Part shown: piece after piece, positions 36,190 through 44,434 of the stretch
Layout of the letters: each line of letters begins with the position of its first letter
Numbering within the stretch: position 1 is the first letter of the stretch
Assembly: GCF_001428895.1 (NCBI RefSeq)
Contig: NZ_LMJA01000009.1
Span: 106,516-170,515, forward strand
Length of the DNA stretch: 64,000 nucleotides
Source: Mycobacterium sp. Root265
GTDB lineage: Bacteria > Actinomycetota > Actinomycetes > Mycobacteriales > Mycobacteriaceae
Direction: 5' to 3'
Program-made: the position numbers and the translations under genes
Notes under the pieces: generated by a model
Told to the model about the DNA's origin: nothing
Databases searched by the model: none
Seen by the model: only the letters and a program-made list of their open reading frames with translations

Positions 36190-36837
36190 TCAGAGCAGAC
36201 CGGCCGCGAAGCTTGCGGCCTGATCGGCGGGGCCGCCGTCGTAGGCGCGGTGCGCGGCGACGTCGTCGCCGGGGCTGCAGACCGGGTCGCCGAAGTTGCA
36301 CAGGTCGATGGACCGGCCACCCCATACCGGGCTGGCCGTCAGCGGCAGGCCCACCTTTGCCGACGGGTTGCCGAACGCCACCAGCGCGGCGACGTGCTCG
36401 GGCGTATTGGGCGGCAGTGGGGCGTTGAAGCCGATGCCGGGCACCGGCACCGCGGCGATGACGTCGATGACGGCGGCGCCCTGGGAGTAGCCGCCCAGCA
36501 CCAGTCGCGTGTTGGGGCAGTTGTTCATCATCCATTGGATGTGACCGCTGGCGTCGTTGGCGCCGCCCGCGGCGGCCAGGAAGTCGAAGCTCGCCGGATA
36601 GTTCACCGCGTAGGTGCCCACCGAACGTCCGCCGACCTTGTTGCGCAGCGAGTTGACGAAGGCACTCCCGATGCGGCCCAGGCCCGGATCCTCATTGGTT
36701 CCGCGGGCGAAGACGACCTCGATATCGGTGCATCCCTCGGCCTGCGCCGGCGACGCGGGCGTCAGGATCAGTGCACCGGCTGCCGTGGCAGCGGCGGCGA
36801 CAAGGACAGAACAACGGCGAACAAGATCAATGGCCAC
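36190..36837 (-). CDS. secreted cutinase-family serine esterase (3)
   Basis: The product is 215 residues. The signal peptide ends about residue 34 (PAQAEGC). The catalytic Ser is in LGGYSQGAAVID, the Asp in CNFGDPVCSPG, and the likely His in DVAAHRAYDGG, in a shorter loop than copies 1 and 2. FARGTNEDPGLGRIGSAFVN is the oxyanion segment. The closest relative in the array appears to be copy 4, with which it shares YSQGAA and the ParC-like short C-terminus. Confidence 0.9.
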   Translation of the reverse strand: MAIDLVRRCSVLVAAAATAAGALILTPASPAQAEGCTDIEVVFARGTNEDPGLGRIGSAFVNSLRNKVGGRSVGTYAVNYPASFDFLAAAGGANDASGHIQWMMNNCPNTRLVLGGYSQGAAVIDVIAAVPVPGIGFNAPLPPNTPEHVAALVAFGNPSAKVGLPLTASPVWGGRSIDLCNFGDPVCSPGDDVAAHRAYDGGPADQAASFAAGLL

Positions 36838-36877
36838 GCCAAAGCATAACGCGAAGACGGGCTAAATAAGTCCCGAG

Positions 36878-37567
36878 TCAGACGCGGCCGGCGATGAACC
36901 CGGCTGCCTGCGGAATGAAACCCGACGATTCGTAGTGGGTGTGCGCGAACGGGTTGCGCCCGCGCGAGCAGATCGGATCGCCGTCCGCGCAGAGGTCGAT
37001 CCCGCGCCCGCTGAACGGCGGTCCCGCTGCGGTCAACGGGTAGCCGAACTTCGCGCCGGCGTTTCCGAATCCGACCATCGCGGCGACATTCCCGGCCAGG
37101 TTGCCGGGCAGCGGTGGCGCCGAACCCATGTCGCCGATGCGATCACCGACCGGCGGCAGGCCGACAAGCATGTTGACGATTGCGGCCCCCTGCGAGTACC
37201 CGCCGAGCACCACCCGGGTGTTGGGGCAGTTCTGGGCCAGGTAGGCGACACGTCCGGCCGCGTCGACGGCGCCGTCGGCCGCGGTGAAGAAGTCGTAGGT
37301 CGCGGGATAGTTGATCCCGTAGGTGCTCAGGGTGCGCCCCCCGAGTTGCGGGCGCAGCGAATCCGCCAGCGCCTGGCCGACGCGGCCGATGCCGGGGGGC
37401 TCGCTGGTGCCGCGGGCGAAGAGCAGTTCGACGTCCGAGCACGGCTCGGCGGACGCGATCGGTGCGGGACCGGCCAGGACGGCGAGTGCAGTTATCAGTG
37501 CGGATCCCAGTGCGGCCGACCGGGCAGCCATCGTGCGCAGCTTCACGATCAACATCTTCACATTCAA
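36878..37567 (-). CDS. secreted cutinase-family serine esterase (4)
   Basis: The product is 229 residues. A signal peptide (to about residue 40) is followed by CSDVELLFARGTSEPPGIGRVGQAL, the nucleophile in LGGYSQGAAIVN, Asp in CADGDPICSRG and the likely His in NPFAHTHYESSG. It is the upstream member of the array and likely read first from the gap before the EamA gene, which ends 3 nt away on the same strand. Individual substrates of the four enzymes cannot be told apart from sequence. Confidence 0.9.
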   Translation of the reverse strand: MNVKMLIVKLRTMAARSAALGSALITALAVLAGPAPIASAEPCSDVELLFARGTSEPPGIGRVGQALADSLRPQLGGRTLSTYGINYPATYDFFTAADGAVDAAGRVAYLAQNCPNTRVVLGGYSQGAAIVNMLVGLPPVGDRIGDMGSAPPLPGNLAGNVAAMVGFGNAGAKFGYPLTAAGPPFSGRGIDLCADGDPICSRGRNPFAHTHYESSGFIPQAAGFIAGRV

Positions 37568-37570
37568 AGG

Positions 37571-38581
37571 TTAGCTACGGCTAATCGGTTGCCCGGCCGA
37601 CGGTTGCACGGGCGGGACGTCGGGCCAATTGGCCTGCGCCACCTGCTCGGTGCGGTCGCCCTGACGGGCAAGTGCCAGGCCGAGCAGAACCACTGCGCCG
37701 CCGACGGTCTGAGTGATGGTGATCGCCTCACCCAGCAGCGCCCAGGCGGTGAGCACGGCGAACAGCACTTCGGACAGCCCGACCAGCGAGGCGAACCGCG
37801 GGCGCAGCCGGGCCACACCCATGATGCCCAGCGTGTAGGCGATGGCGGTCGGGATGAGCGCGAGCGCGATGACGGGGACGAACCACGGCACCGTCAGTCC
37901 GGCCACCACGGCGTTCTCGGCGCTGAAGTGCATCGGCATGATGCCGGAGACGCCGAGTGCGGCGACGGAGACGGCGCCGACGACCAGGCCGGCCGCGGCC
38001 AGCGTGATGGGGCTCAGTCCGGTGCCGTCGGAGCTCGCCTTCTCCGACATCATGAAGTAGCAGGCCGCGCAGACTGCGGCGGCGAGTCCCCACATCACGC
38101 CGGTCGAGTTGATGTGCGCGCCGGCGAAGACGTCGAGTACCAGCGTGATGCCGGTGATCGCGATGGCGACACCGGCCAGCGTCAGATTGCTCGGTCGGCG
38201 CCGGGTCCGTGCCCACAACCAGCCCACCACCAGAATGGGCGCGGTGTATTCGAGCAGCAGTGCCACGCCCACCGACAGATGAGAGACGGCGTTGTAGTAG
38301 CAGAACTGGGCGCCCGCGACGGGGACCACGCCGTAGGCGATGATCGTGCGGCGATGCTCCAGCGCCTCACGGACCCAACCCGGCCTGGCGAAAGTGGCGA
38401 AGACGGCCATGGCCAGCGCCCCGCCGGCCAGTCGTGCGGTCACCGCGGCGGTGGGGGTCCAGCCCGCCTCCATGAGCGATTTCGCCAGGGGGCCGGACAG
38501 GCCGAACGCGAAGGCGGACGTGATGGCGAACGTCAGGCCGAGCCGGAACCGGCTCGTGGACCGCGCGTCGGTCATCGTCAT
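37571..38581 (-). CDS. EamA/DMT-family transporter
   Basis: The product is 336 residues from the ATG at 38581 (GGAGCG upstream). About ten hydrophobic helices form two EamA repeats. The first starts LTFAITSAFAFGLSGPLAKSLMEAGWTP and the second GVMWGLAAAVCAACYFMMSEKA, each ending in a conserved LLxEPxxP-like segment (LLLEYTAPILVV; LSEVLFAVLTAWALLGE). Drug/metabolite transporters of this type export amino acids, cofactors or drugs. It is divergent from a CGNR-type regulator gene, the usual arrangement of an exporter and its controller. Confidence 0.85.
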   Translation of the reverse strand: MTMTDARSTSRFRLGLTFAITSAFAFGLSGPLAKSLMEAGWTPTAAVTARLAGGALAMAVFATFARPGWVREALEHRRTIIAYGVVPVAGAQFCYYNAVSHLSVGVALLLEYTAPILVVGWLWARTRRRPSNLTLAGVAIAITGITLVLDVFAGAHINSTGVMWGLAAAVCAACYFMMSEKASSDGTGLSPITLAAAGLVVGAVSVAALGVSGIMPMHFSAENAVVAGLTVPWFVPVIALALIPTAIAYTLGIMGVARLRPRFASLVGLSEVLFAVLTAWALLGEAITITQTVGGAVVLLGLALARQGDRTEQVAQANWPDVPPVQPSAGQPISRS

Positions 38582-38599
38582 GAGGCGCTCCAAGATGTA

Positions 38600-38669
38600 A
38601 TGAGTAAAATGAATGTTGCTCATGACAATATCGGTGACGGGAGTCATGCGTCAAATGATTTTCACTCAT
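38600..38669. promoter_or_regulatory. inverted repeats in the EamA/CGNR divergent region
   Basis: ATGAGTAAAAT (38600-38610) and, in inverse orientation, ATTTTCACTCAT (38658-38669) flank the divergent promoter region. A shorter ATGAG/CTCAT pair lies at 38600-38623. These could be operator half-sites for the CGNR protein. The spacing is unusual, so confidence is low. Confidence 0.3.
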
Positions 38670-39212
38670 GACACGGAGCTCACACTGCGGGCCGCGTGCG
38701 TACTGATCAACAGCGACAGGGTCGACGGCGACGAGCTGGGCGACATCGCCGGACTCGACGACTACCTGGCCGAGTTCGGCTGGACCGGACGCCGCGACCG
38801 CGACGACGCCGAACTCGCCGAGGTGCACCGCTTGCGGGAGCGGATCGGGCGGCTGTGGGCGGCCGCCGATGACGAGGAGCGCGCGGTCGGACAGGTCAAC
38901 GCCCTGCTTTCCGACACCAAGGCCTCGCCCTGGCTGACCCGGCACGCCGAGATGCCGGAATGGCATCTGCATCTGGCCTCGATCCACGACCCGCTGGCGC
39001 GCAGGATGGGCGCCGAGATGGCCATGGCGCTGGCCGACCTGATCCGCGGCGGCGAGCTGCGCCGGCTCAAGATCTGCGCGGCACCCGACTGCGAAGCGGT
39101 GCTGTTCGACGTGTCACGGAACCGGTCCAAGATCTTCTGCGACACCGGGAACTGTGGGAACCGCCAGCATGTGGCGGCCTACCGGGAAAGGCGCGGGAAA
39201 GAGGGGGACTGA
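38655..39212 (+). CDS. CGNR zinc-finger (ABATE-type) regulator
   Basis: The product is 185 residues from the ATG at 38655; an ATG at 38646 would add three. The N-terminal part has the LTLRAACVLIN start common to this family and a helical domain. The C-terminal zinc finger has CAAPDCEAVLFDVSRN, then FCDTGNCGNRQHVAAYRERR, giving four cysteines and the CGNR signature. Such proteins are thought to be stress-responsive transcription regulators. It is divergent from the EamA transporter and is its likely controller. It converges on the last gene of the shell/terpenoid operon with a 34-nt overlap. Confidence 0.82.
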   Translation: MIFTHDTELTLRAACVLINSDRVDGDELGDIAGLDDYLAEFGWTGRRDRDDAELAEVHRLRERIGRLWAAADDEERAVGQVNALLSDTKASPWLTRHAEMPEWHLHLASIHDPLARRMGAEMAMALADLIRGGELRRLKICAAPDCEAVLFDVSRNRSKIFCDTGNCGNRQHVAAYRERRGKEGD

Positions 39213-40078
39213 AGGTCGTTCACCGGGCGAACGGACAACAAGTCGGCCGCATGGTGCGACAAAGGGCTCAGCGGGTGCAGCGAACCGCCGGGGTCTCTTG
39301 GTCCGAGCAGTTCCTTCCATTTCGGCGGATCGAGCTTCGACCCGTTCGAAGCATCACCAAGGCCGTTGTTGGTGTCGGACTGCGTCTGATCGGCGTCCGG
39401 CGCAGACTTCGACTGATCGGAGTCTGGCCTGCCGGCTCGTGTCGGAGCGCCCGCGACGGGGGTCTCCCTGCTCCACCACTCGGTGCCTGAGACTGAATAA
39501 GGTTCTGCAGCAGAAGAATAAAGGGATCGCGGCGCCGGATCGGTGGTCCCTCCGTAGGTGCCGGCTCCGCCTTCGGGTGCATAGGCCGAACCTACGCGGG
39601 GTGCGGGCGTCTCATATCCCGGGGCCACCCAAGGTGCAGTCTCCCCGGCATCGGCTCCGGTGGTGGTCTCTGAGGTTCGGCCGCCGTTGTCGATCAGCGG
39701 TGGAACACGGTCCTTCTCACGGCGTGACGAGTCGTCGACGGGTGCCGGCGCGGCGCCCCCTGCGGCAGGGGTGCGGAGCGCTTGTTCGAGGAATTGCCGC
39801 CAGGCTTGCAGTGCCGTCAGCAGCTGCTGGGTGTGGTCGGCGGGCGCGACTGTCGGCTGAATCGGCGGCGGGCCGAAGGCCGGCGGCATCGGGGTGCCGA
39901 ACCCGGGGGGCATCGGGGGGATCGGCGGCGGAACGAGCGGCATTGCCGGAGAGGGCAATTGGGGCATCACCGGGAATGCGAAGCCGGGCGCCACTGCTGC
40001 GCTCGCGACCTGTTCCAGGTACTGCCGCCACGCTTGCAGATAGGCAAGGAGGTTCGGATCGTGCTGCGGCATGGTCAT
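39179..40078 (-). CDS. Pro-rich low-complexity protein with duplicated LQAWRQ(Y/F)LEQ motif
   Basis: The product is 299 residues (MTMPQHD; start codon overlaps the FAD-gene stop as ATGA). Two copies of a helical motif, AYLQAWRQYLEQ (residues about 12-23) and TALQAWRQFLEQ (about 86-97), are separated by a Pro/Phe/Met-rich linker. The rest is a long disordered Ser/Thr/Gly/Asp-rich tail. No catalytic domain is visible. It is the last gene of the shell operon. Disordered proteins with short repeated helical motifs often act as adaptors or cargo-tethering factors, and that is my working guess here. No database family is recognised. Confidence 0.7.
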   Translation of the reverse strand: MTMPQHDPNLLAYLQAWRQYLEQVASAAVAPGFAFPVMPQLPSPAMPLVPPPIPPMPPGFGTPMPPAFGPPPIQPTVAPADHTQQLLTALQAWRQFLEQALRTPAAGGAAPAPVDDSSRREKDRVPPLIDNGGRTSETTTGADAGETAPWVAPGYETPAPRVGSAYAPEGGAGTYGGTTDPAPRSLYSSAAEPYSVSGTEWWSRETPVAGAPTRAGRPDSDQSKSAPDADQTQSDTNNGLGDASNGSKLDPPKWKELLGPRDPGGSLHPLSPLSHHAADLLSVRPVNDLQSPSFPRLSR

Positions 40079-42300
40079 CTTCGTTCCTCCAGGAATGGCG
40101 ATGGGAAGCTGGCGCTACTCGGTGGCGAGGACGGGGCGTCCAACGGGTGGGGAAGTGACTGCGCGGCATATCGGGCATCGAGGTTACGCAGCGGACGAGT
40201 GTCGGCCGGTTCCCGATTCTCCAGATCGAAGATGTAGCAGTAGTCACCGGCCGGTGTCGGCATCCGGATCGGGCTCGACAAGCTCTGGTCGAGGAACCCA
40301 TAGGGAAACCGCCAGTCGAGCGTGGTGTTTTCGCGACGATCGGCACCCCGGGTCGCGACCCAGACGTAGTGGTCCAGGATGGCGTTGACCGCGTGACGGC
40401 CCGATTCGCAGGCCGCTTCCATGGAGGTCATCCGGGTGAAGGTCTTGGTCCACGTGCCGGCGAAGACGACCGAGTTGTGGTGCACCTGATAACCGCCGTG
40501 GCGGGCTTGCCACACGTGGCGCTGCAGCAGATCCTCCAGCCACCACTGCTCGTTCGGCCGGTAGGTCCAGGACGTGCCGTGCGGATTCCAGGGATCGCCG
40601 CCGGGACGGTTTGGCCAGTCGCCGACGATCGGTATGAGATAGGGCGTTTCGTTGCGGATCGGGTGACCGGTGTCCGGCGCCAGATGTAGCCCGGTGTCGA
40701 GTGTGTACCAGGCGGGCCACGGCAGGATCCCCTCCGGACGGGTCCCGTCGACGGTGGTGAGCGCGTCGACGATCTGCCGCCACACCTCGGTGGCGATCTC
40801 GTCTGCGGTGCAGTCGCGGGCGGCCTTGCCGCGGCCGGATTCGTCGCGCAGGTGCTGCGACGCAGTGTTGAAATCGCCGATATCCACCGACAGCACCGAG
40901 ACGTAGCCATTCTGGGCCAGATTGGGTCGCTGTTCCCACATTCCGTGTTGGTTGATCGAGGACAGCGCCCACTCGGTGCCGGAGTAGTACATGTGCCCGC
41001 GCAGCAACTGGAACTCGGTATCGAAGAAGTACTGGATACCACTGAGGGTTTGAAACCGGTCCCACGGCACTCGGCCCATCTGATTTACGGCGTATGGATC
41101 TCGCCTCGTGTGCGGCCGGGTGGACCCCGGCTGGAGCGGGCCGTCGGGTGGAGGTGCCGACGTCGTGAAGCCGTCCAGTTCGGCCACCGTGCCCCCGGTG
41201 CCGGTTGCGCGCATCGTCGCCGTGATCCGCTCGGCGCCGGGAGCATCGACGGCCACCACGGTGTAGTCCGGTGTCACCCGAGTTTCGTCGGCCAGTGTCA
41301 CCCGGGCGCGGGGGCGAAGATATGGCGGCTGTGCCGGGTCGACCACGGGCGGATCGATGCTCGCGGCCGCTGCATGCACGAATCGCACACCGAGCCGGAC
41401 CAGATGGCGATACCAATGGTCGAACCACGACTCGGTGGTGGGCGCGTTGAGGACTCCGTCGGCCTTGTTGTCGCGGCGGTCCATCTGGAGTTGCAGCTGC
41501 AGATAGGTGGTCAGATTGGTGCGGGCGTCTCCCCAGCGGGCGTCGAATGCGGCCAGCACCTTGGGCATTTCGAGCAGGTACCGATCGAACTGCGGCGAAT
41601 AGTGGAAGCGACGGGTGCCATCGGCCTGCCGCCCGACGAAGAAGTCGTAGGCCGATTGGTTCTGCAGTTCGGTGGCGCGGCGCGGCGGGCTCGTCACGAG
41701 GTACTGCAGCAGCCGGCTCACGAAGTTCTGCACATCGCCGGGCGAGAATCCCAGACTCATGAGTTGTCGAACAACGCTGACGAATTCACCGGGGCTGCGG
41801 GGCGCCTCGCGCGGAAACACCAGGGACGGCTTGCCGGCCAGCGTCGTGCCCTGGGTGACAACGCGTTTGACGTTGTCCAGTACCGTCCGTGAACTCGGCT
41901 TCCACCGGAGCGCGCCGCCCGGGTCGGTCGTCGGCTCATATATCGGGATGCGGTTGAACAGATCCCAGGTGTGCAGGTAGTAGGCGGGGAAGAAGCGAAA
42001 GCCATGCTCGCCCGCGACGGCATCAACGGGCGGTGTCGGGCGGCCGCGGCAACCGGGAAAGGGACGCAGCTGCGCGCAATTTCCCCCCGTGGTTACGGCT
42101 TTCGCGTACTGCGACGCCGCGAGTCCGCCGAGTTTGACCGGCAGATTGCCGCGCTCATCCGCTCGGGCCTCGTACACCGTGACCTCGAAGCCACGTTCGG
42201 CGAGTTCCTGAGCTGAGGTCAACCCGGCGATGCCCGCACCCAGCACCGCCACGGTGGGGCGGCGGGCGCTGGACGCTGGGGTGATGATCGGTTCGTTCAT
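40075..42300 (-). CDS. FAD-dependent oxidoreductase, desaturase/dehydroxylase-like
   Basis: The product is 741 residues. An N-terminal dinucleotide-binding motif VAVLGAGIAGLTSAQELAERGFEVTVYEAR identifies the amine-oxidase/phytoene-desaturase superfamily. GEHGFRFFPAYYLHTWDLFNRIP resembles the second conserved block of carotenoid desaturases and hydroxysqualene dehydroxylase-like proteins. The C-terminus has SVVFAGTWTKTFTRMTSMEAACESGRHAVNAIL, the usual FAD-closing motif. It is about 250 residues longer than HpnE or CrtI, with extra inserts in the middle. I infer hydride transfer on an isoprenoid. It is coupled by ATGA overlaps to the SCP2-like gene (upstream) and the Pro-rich gene (downstream). 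Confidence 0.75.
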   Translation of the reverse strand: MNEPIITPASSARRPTVAVLGAGIAGLTSAQELAERGFEVTVYEARADERGNLPVKLGGLAASQYAKAVTTGGNCAQLRPFPGCRGRPTPPVDAVAGEHGFRFFPAYYLHTWDLFNRIPIYEPTTDPGGALRWKPSSRTVLDNVKRVVTQGTTLAGKPSLVFPREAPRSPGEFVSVVRQLMSLGFSPGDVQNFVSRLLQYLVTSPPRRATELQNQSAYDFFVGRQADGTRRFHYSPQFDRYLLEMPKVLAAFDARWGDARTNLTTYLQLQLQMDRRDNKADGVLNAPTTESWFDHWYRHLVRLGVRFVHAAAASIDPPVVDPAQPPYLRPRARVTLADETRVTPDYTVVAVDAPGAERITATMRATGTGGTVAELDGFTTSAPPPDGPLQPGSTRPHTRRDPYAVNQMGRVPWDRFQTLSGIQYFFDTEFQLLRGHMYYSGTEWALSSINQHGMWEQRPNLAQNGYVSVLSVDIGDFNTASQHLRDESGRGKAARDCTADEIATEVWRQIVDALTTVDGTRPEGILPWPAWYTLDTGLHLAPDTGHPIRNETPYLIPIVGDWPNRPGGDPWNPHGTSWTYRPNEQWWLEDLLQRHVWQARHGGYQVHHNSVVFAGTWTKTFTRMTSMEAACESGRHAVNAILDHYVWVATRGADRRENTTLDWRFPYGFLDQSLSSPIRMPTPAGDYCYIFDLENREPADTRPLRNLDARYAAQSLPHPLDAPSSPPSSASFPSPFLEERR

Positions 42301-42701
42301 CCGCGATCCGCCCGGAGCGCGTTCAATAAGCCGGGTTGTGAGGGTGCCCGCACGGCGGCATGCACGTAGGCCTTGAGCGTGTCGTGGGCTCGCAGGATGT
42401 CGTCGAGCGTGCCGTGCACAGTCAAACTGCCCGTCTCCACGGCGCGGTCCAGCGTGATCACCGCGTCGAGCACGTCGAGCACCGTGTCCCGTGACACCTT
42501 GACCCGAGTGCCGGCCGTCGGGTCGACGCCATTGGTCACCTCGAGCCGCCGGCCCCCGCTCAGTGAGAAGCATTCGGAGTCGATGTCGAGGCCGACCACC
42601 AGAGGTCCGAGGGTGTCGAGCACGATGCGGTAGCTGTCCGGTGCCTCGTCGGCAAGGTGGCCGATGGACTGCCGCAGGAGTGCCGAAATACGTTCAGCCA
42701 T
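42297..42701 (-). CDS. SCP2-like lipid-binding protein
   Basis: The product is 134 residues. It begins 8 nt inside the CrtC-like gene and ends in an ATGA overlap with the FAD gene. The pattern SYRIVLDTLGPLVVGLDIDSECFSLSGG, followed by KVSRDTVLDVLDAVITLDRAVETGSLTVHGTLDD, fits the sterol-carrier-protein-2 fold, in which a final helix covers a hydrophobic tunnel. It probably binds or presents a lipid intermediate to the neighbouring enzymes. The assignment is by pattern and is not certain. Confidence 0.6.
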   Translation of the reverse strand: MAERISALLRQSIGHLADEAPDSYRIVLDTLGPLVVGLDIDSECFSLSGGRRLEVTNGVDPTAGTRVKVSRDTVLDVLDAVITLDRAVETGSLTVHGTLDDILRAHDTLKAYVHAAVRAPSQPGLLNALRADRG

Positions 42702-43716
42702 GGAGAAACTCGAATACTCCGGTACCGATGAAGTCGATGTCCTTGCCGTTGATCGACCCTGTGACCGCTGCCGTTCCAGTGGATTCGCAGAGCACAGTGG
42801 AGTCGGTGAGTGACATCTCGCTGGGCTGCGCGAGCCGCGCGTAGGACTGCGGCCGGAACTCGACGTGCACGGTGTCACCGGCTCTGCTCGCGGCCACGTC
42901 GACGCATTCGGGTACGCCGGGTACATCGCCATCGAGCAGCAATCGCATCGGTGGTGGGAGCGTGCAATCCGCCTGACGGGCGAGCACACCGGACGTACGG
43001 ACCGTAACTGACGCATGGCGGAAGATGGCGGCAGGTTCGTCCTGGTGCCATACATAGAGTGCCTGTGACAGGTAGCGATGTCGTCGCCGGTCGGTCATCC
43101 GCAGGAACACCAGCGACCATGGCACGTCCGGATCGCTGGGAAGCACCGTCGCCCATTCCCAGCCGAAGTCGTCGCCCCACCAGAACCGGCCCCAGTTGTG
43201 GTCGTGATAGGCGATGTCGTTGTCGAAGCGGTGTTCTCGGTCGCCAATGCGCAGCCACCCGGTGGCGTGCAGGCGTGGTACGAACAGCCAGCTCATCCGG
43301 CCCGACCCCACCGGTTGATTGTTCACGACGAAGGGCCGGCTGACCGAGACGAACCAGAGTTCGCCTTTGATGCCCTGTTGGGGGAGGTCGATTCTGAGCT
43401 CGTAGCCGTTGCGTCCGATGTGCATGCCGCTGTCGCCAATGGACAGGTTACCGAGATCGGCTGCAATGACGAGATCGTCCTCATCGAAACGTTGGATAAC
43501 GCCGTGCCATTCGTCATCGTGTCCGATGACGATGATCCTGGGGACGGCGCGAATCCGGCCGCCCGGCGCGACCTCCGTGTCGAGGCTGAAGTTGATGAGT
43601 ACACGGCACTCCTCGGCGTGAATGACGAAGTGGTGCCATTCCTTGAATCCGTGTGGGTTGGCCGCACCGATGGTCGGTGTCCGCATGAAGTCGCTGGCGG
43701 CCAGTGAGGCGGTCAT
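42694..43716 (-). CDS. CrtC/AttH-type lipocalin-like hydratase-family protein
   Basis: The product is 340 residues from the ATG at 43716, whose ATGA overlaps the preceding stop. A double-lipocalin CrtC/AttH layout is indicated by the diagnostic AYHDHNWGRFWWG and by FGWEWATVLPS, KEWHHFVIHAEECRVLINFSL and the Trp-rich strands between. CrtC enzymes add water to the terminal double bond of acyclic carotenoids; others of the family are uncharacterised. In an operon with a prenyl synthase and a desaturase-type flavoenzyme, an isoprenoid substrate is likely. Reaction type is inferred from the family. Confidence 0.78.
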   Translation of the reverse strand: MTASLAASDFMRTPTIGAANPHGFKEWHHFVIHAEECRVLINFSLDTEVAPGGRIRAVPRIIVIGHDDEWHGVIQRFDEDDLVIAADLGNLSIGDSGMHIGRNGYELRIDLPQQGIKGELWFVSVSRPFVVNNQPVGSGRMSWLFVPRLHATGWLRIGDREHRFDNDIAYHDHNWGRFWWGDDFGWEWATVLPSDPDVPWSLVFLRMTDRRRHRYLSQALYVWHQDEPAAIFRHASVTVRTSGVLARQADCTLPPPMRLLLDGDVPGVPECVDVAASRAGDTVHVEFRPQSYARLAQPSEMSLTDSTVLCESTGTAAVTGSINGKDIDFIGTGVFEFLHG

Positions 43717-43979
43717 CGCAACCACCGCGTTGCGTCGGTGGTCGTGCGCACGGTGTTGGTGGCGGCGGTGTCGGTGTGCTGTCCCAGGCTTTCGATGCCG
43801 GCACCCATGCTGGCAAGACCCAGCAGCAGGTGCACGAAGTCGTCGGCAGCGCCGGCTGTGACTGCTTCCGGGGCTCCGGCCAGGGTGTGCACCATTCGTC
43901 CGATGCTCGCCAGGCCGACCAGATAGCCGATGAAGCTGCAGTCATCGGCAAGTGCGGCAGTGGGATCGGTCAGTGTCAT
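43713..43979 (-). CDS. small helical protein of unknown function (88 aa)
   Basis: The product is 88 residues with ATGA overlaps at both ends. Two similar hydrophobic helices, LVGLASIGRMVHTLAG and LLGLASMGAGIESLGQ, form an internal repeat with GLAS(I/M)G. They are not hydrophobic enough to be confident membrane helices. The C-terminus is polar. I recognise no family. Its strict conservation of position inside the operon (no gaps on either side) implies that it is functionally part of the system, perhaps as a subunit, a cargo anchor or a membrane-interacting factor. Confidence 0.6.
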   Translation of the reverse strand: MTLTDPTAALADDCSFIGYLVGLASIGRMVHTLAGAPEAVTAGAADDFVHLLLGLASMGAGIESLGQHTDTAATNTVRTTTDATRWLR

Positions 43980-44434
43980 GCGAATCCCTCGGGCCGCAGA
44001 CGCGCGAGCATGGCGTCGTCGAGGCCCTGCCCGACGACCGCGTCGGCCAGCAACTCGGCCCAGGCGGTCGGTGCGGCATTGGGTTCGGCTGGACCGTCGA
44101 GCACGTTGAGGCTGACCGTTTCCCAGACGCGGCGCAGATTCTCCACGGCATCGGAGGCCACCAGGCGATCGCGCAACAGTGCGCCTTCCGGTGTCCGGCC
44201 ATAGCGCATGCCCTCGGAGACGAGCATGTCGTGAATGCGGCGCGCCGCAGCGGGGTTGCCCAGCACCGCACGGCGGGCACCGAGGAGCAGGTCGAACACT
44301 GCCGGGCTCTGTCCCTCGACGTCATCTGGGGGCGCGGGTAACAGTTGCGGTGCCGCGTTTTCGGCGAGGTCGAGGGTGGCTTCCGTGATCCGCTCCAGCT
44401 CGGCCAGCACGCCGATCAGGTCCTCGGCGTTCAT
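43976..44434 (-). CDS. helical protein of unknown function (152 aa)
   Basis: The product is 152 residues from the ATG at 44434, which overlaps the prenyl-synthase stop. It is Ala/Leu/Glu-rich and probably all-helical (DLIGVLAELERITEATLDLAENAAPQL; GARRAVLGNPAAARRIHDML; AVENLRRVWETVSLNVL). It has no cysteine or obvious metal site. Its C-terminus overlaps the 88-residue gene. No family is recognised. In the operon it lies between the prenyl synthase and the CrtC-like gene and may be an accessory or assembly component. Confidence 0.6.
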   Translation of the reverse strand: MNAEDLIGVLAELERITEATLDLAENAAPQLLPAPPDDVEGQSPAVFDLLLGARRAVLGNPAAARRIHDMLVSEGMRYGRTPEGALLRDRLVASDAVENLRRVWETVSLNVLDGPAEPNAAPTAWAELLADAVVGQGLDDAMLARLRPEGFA

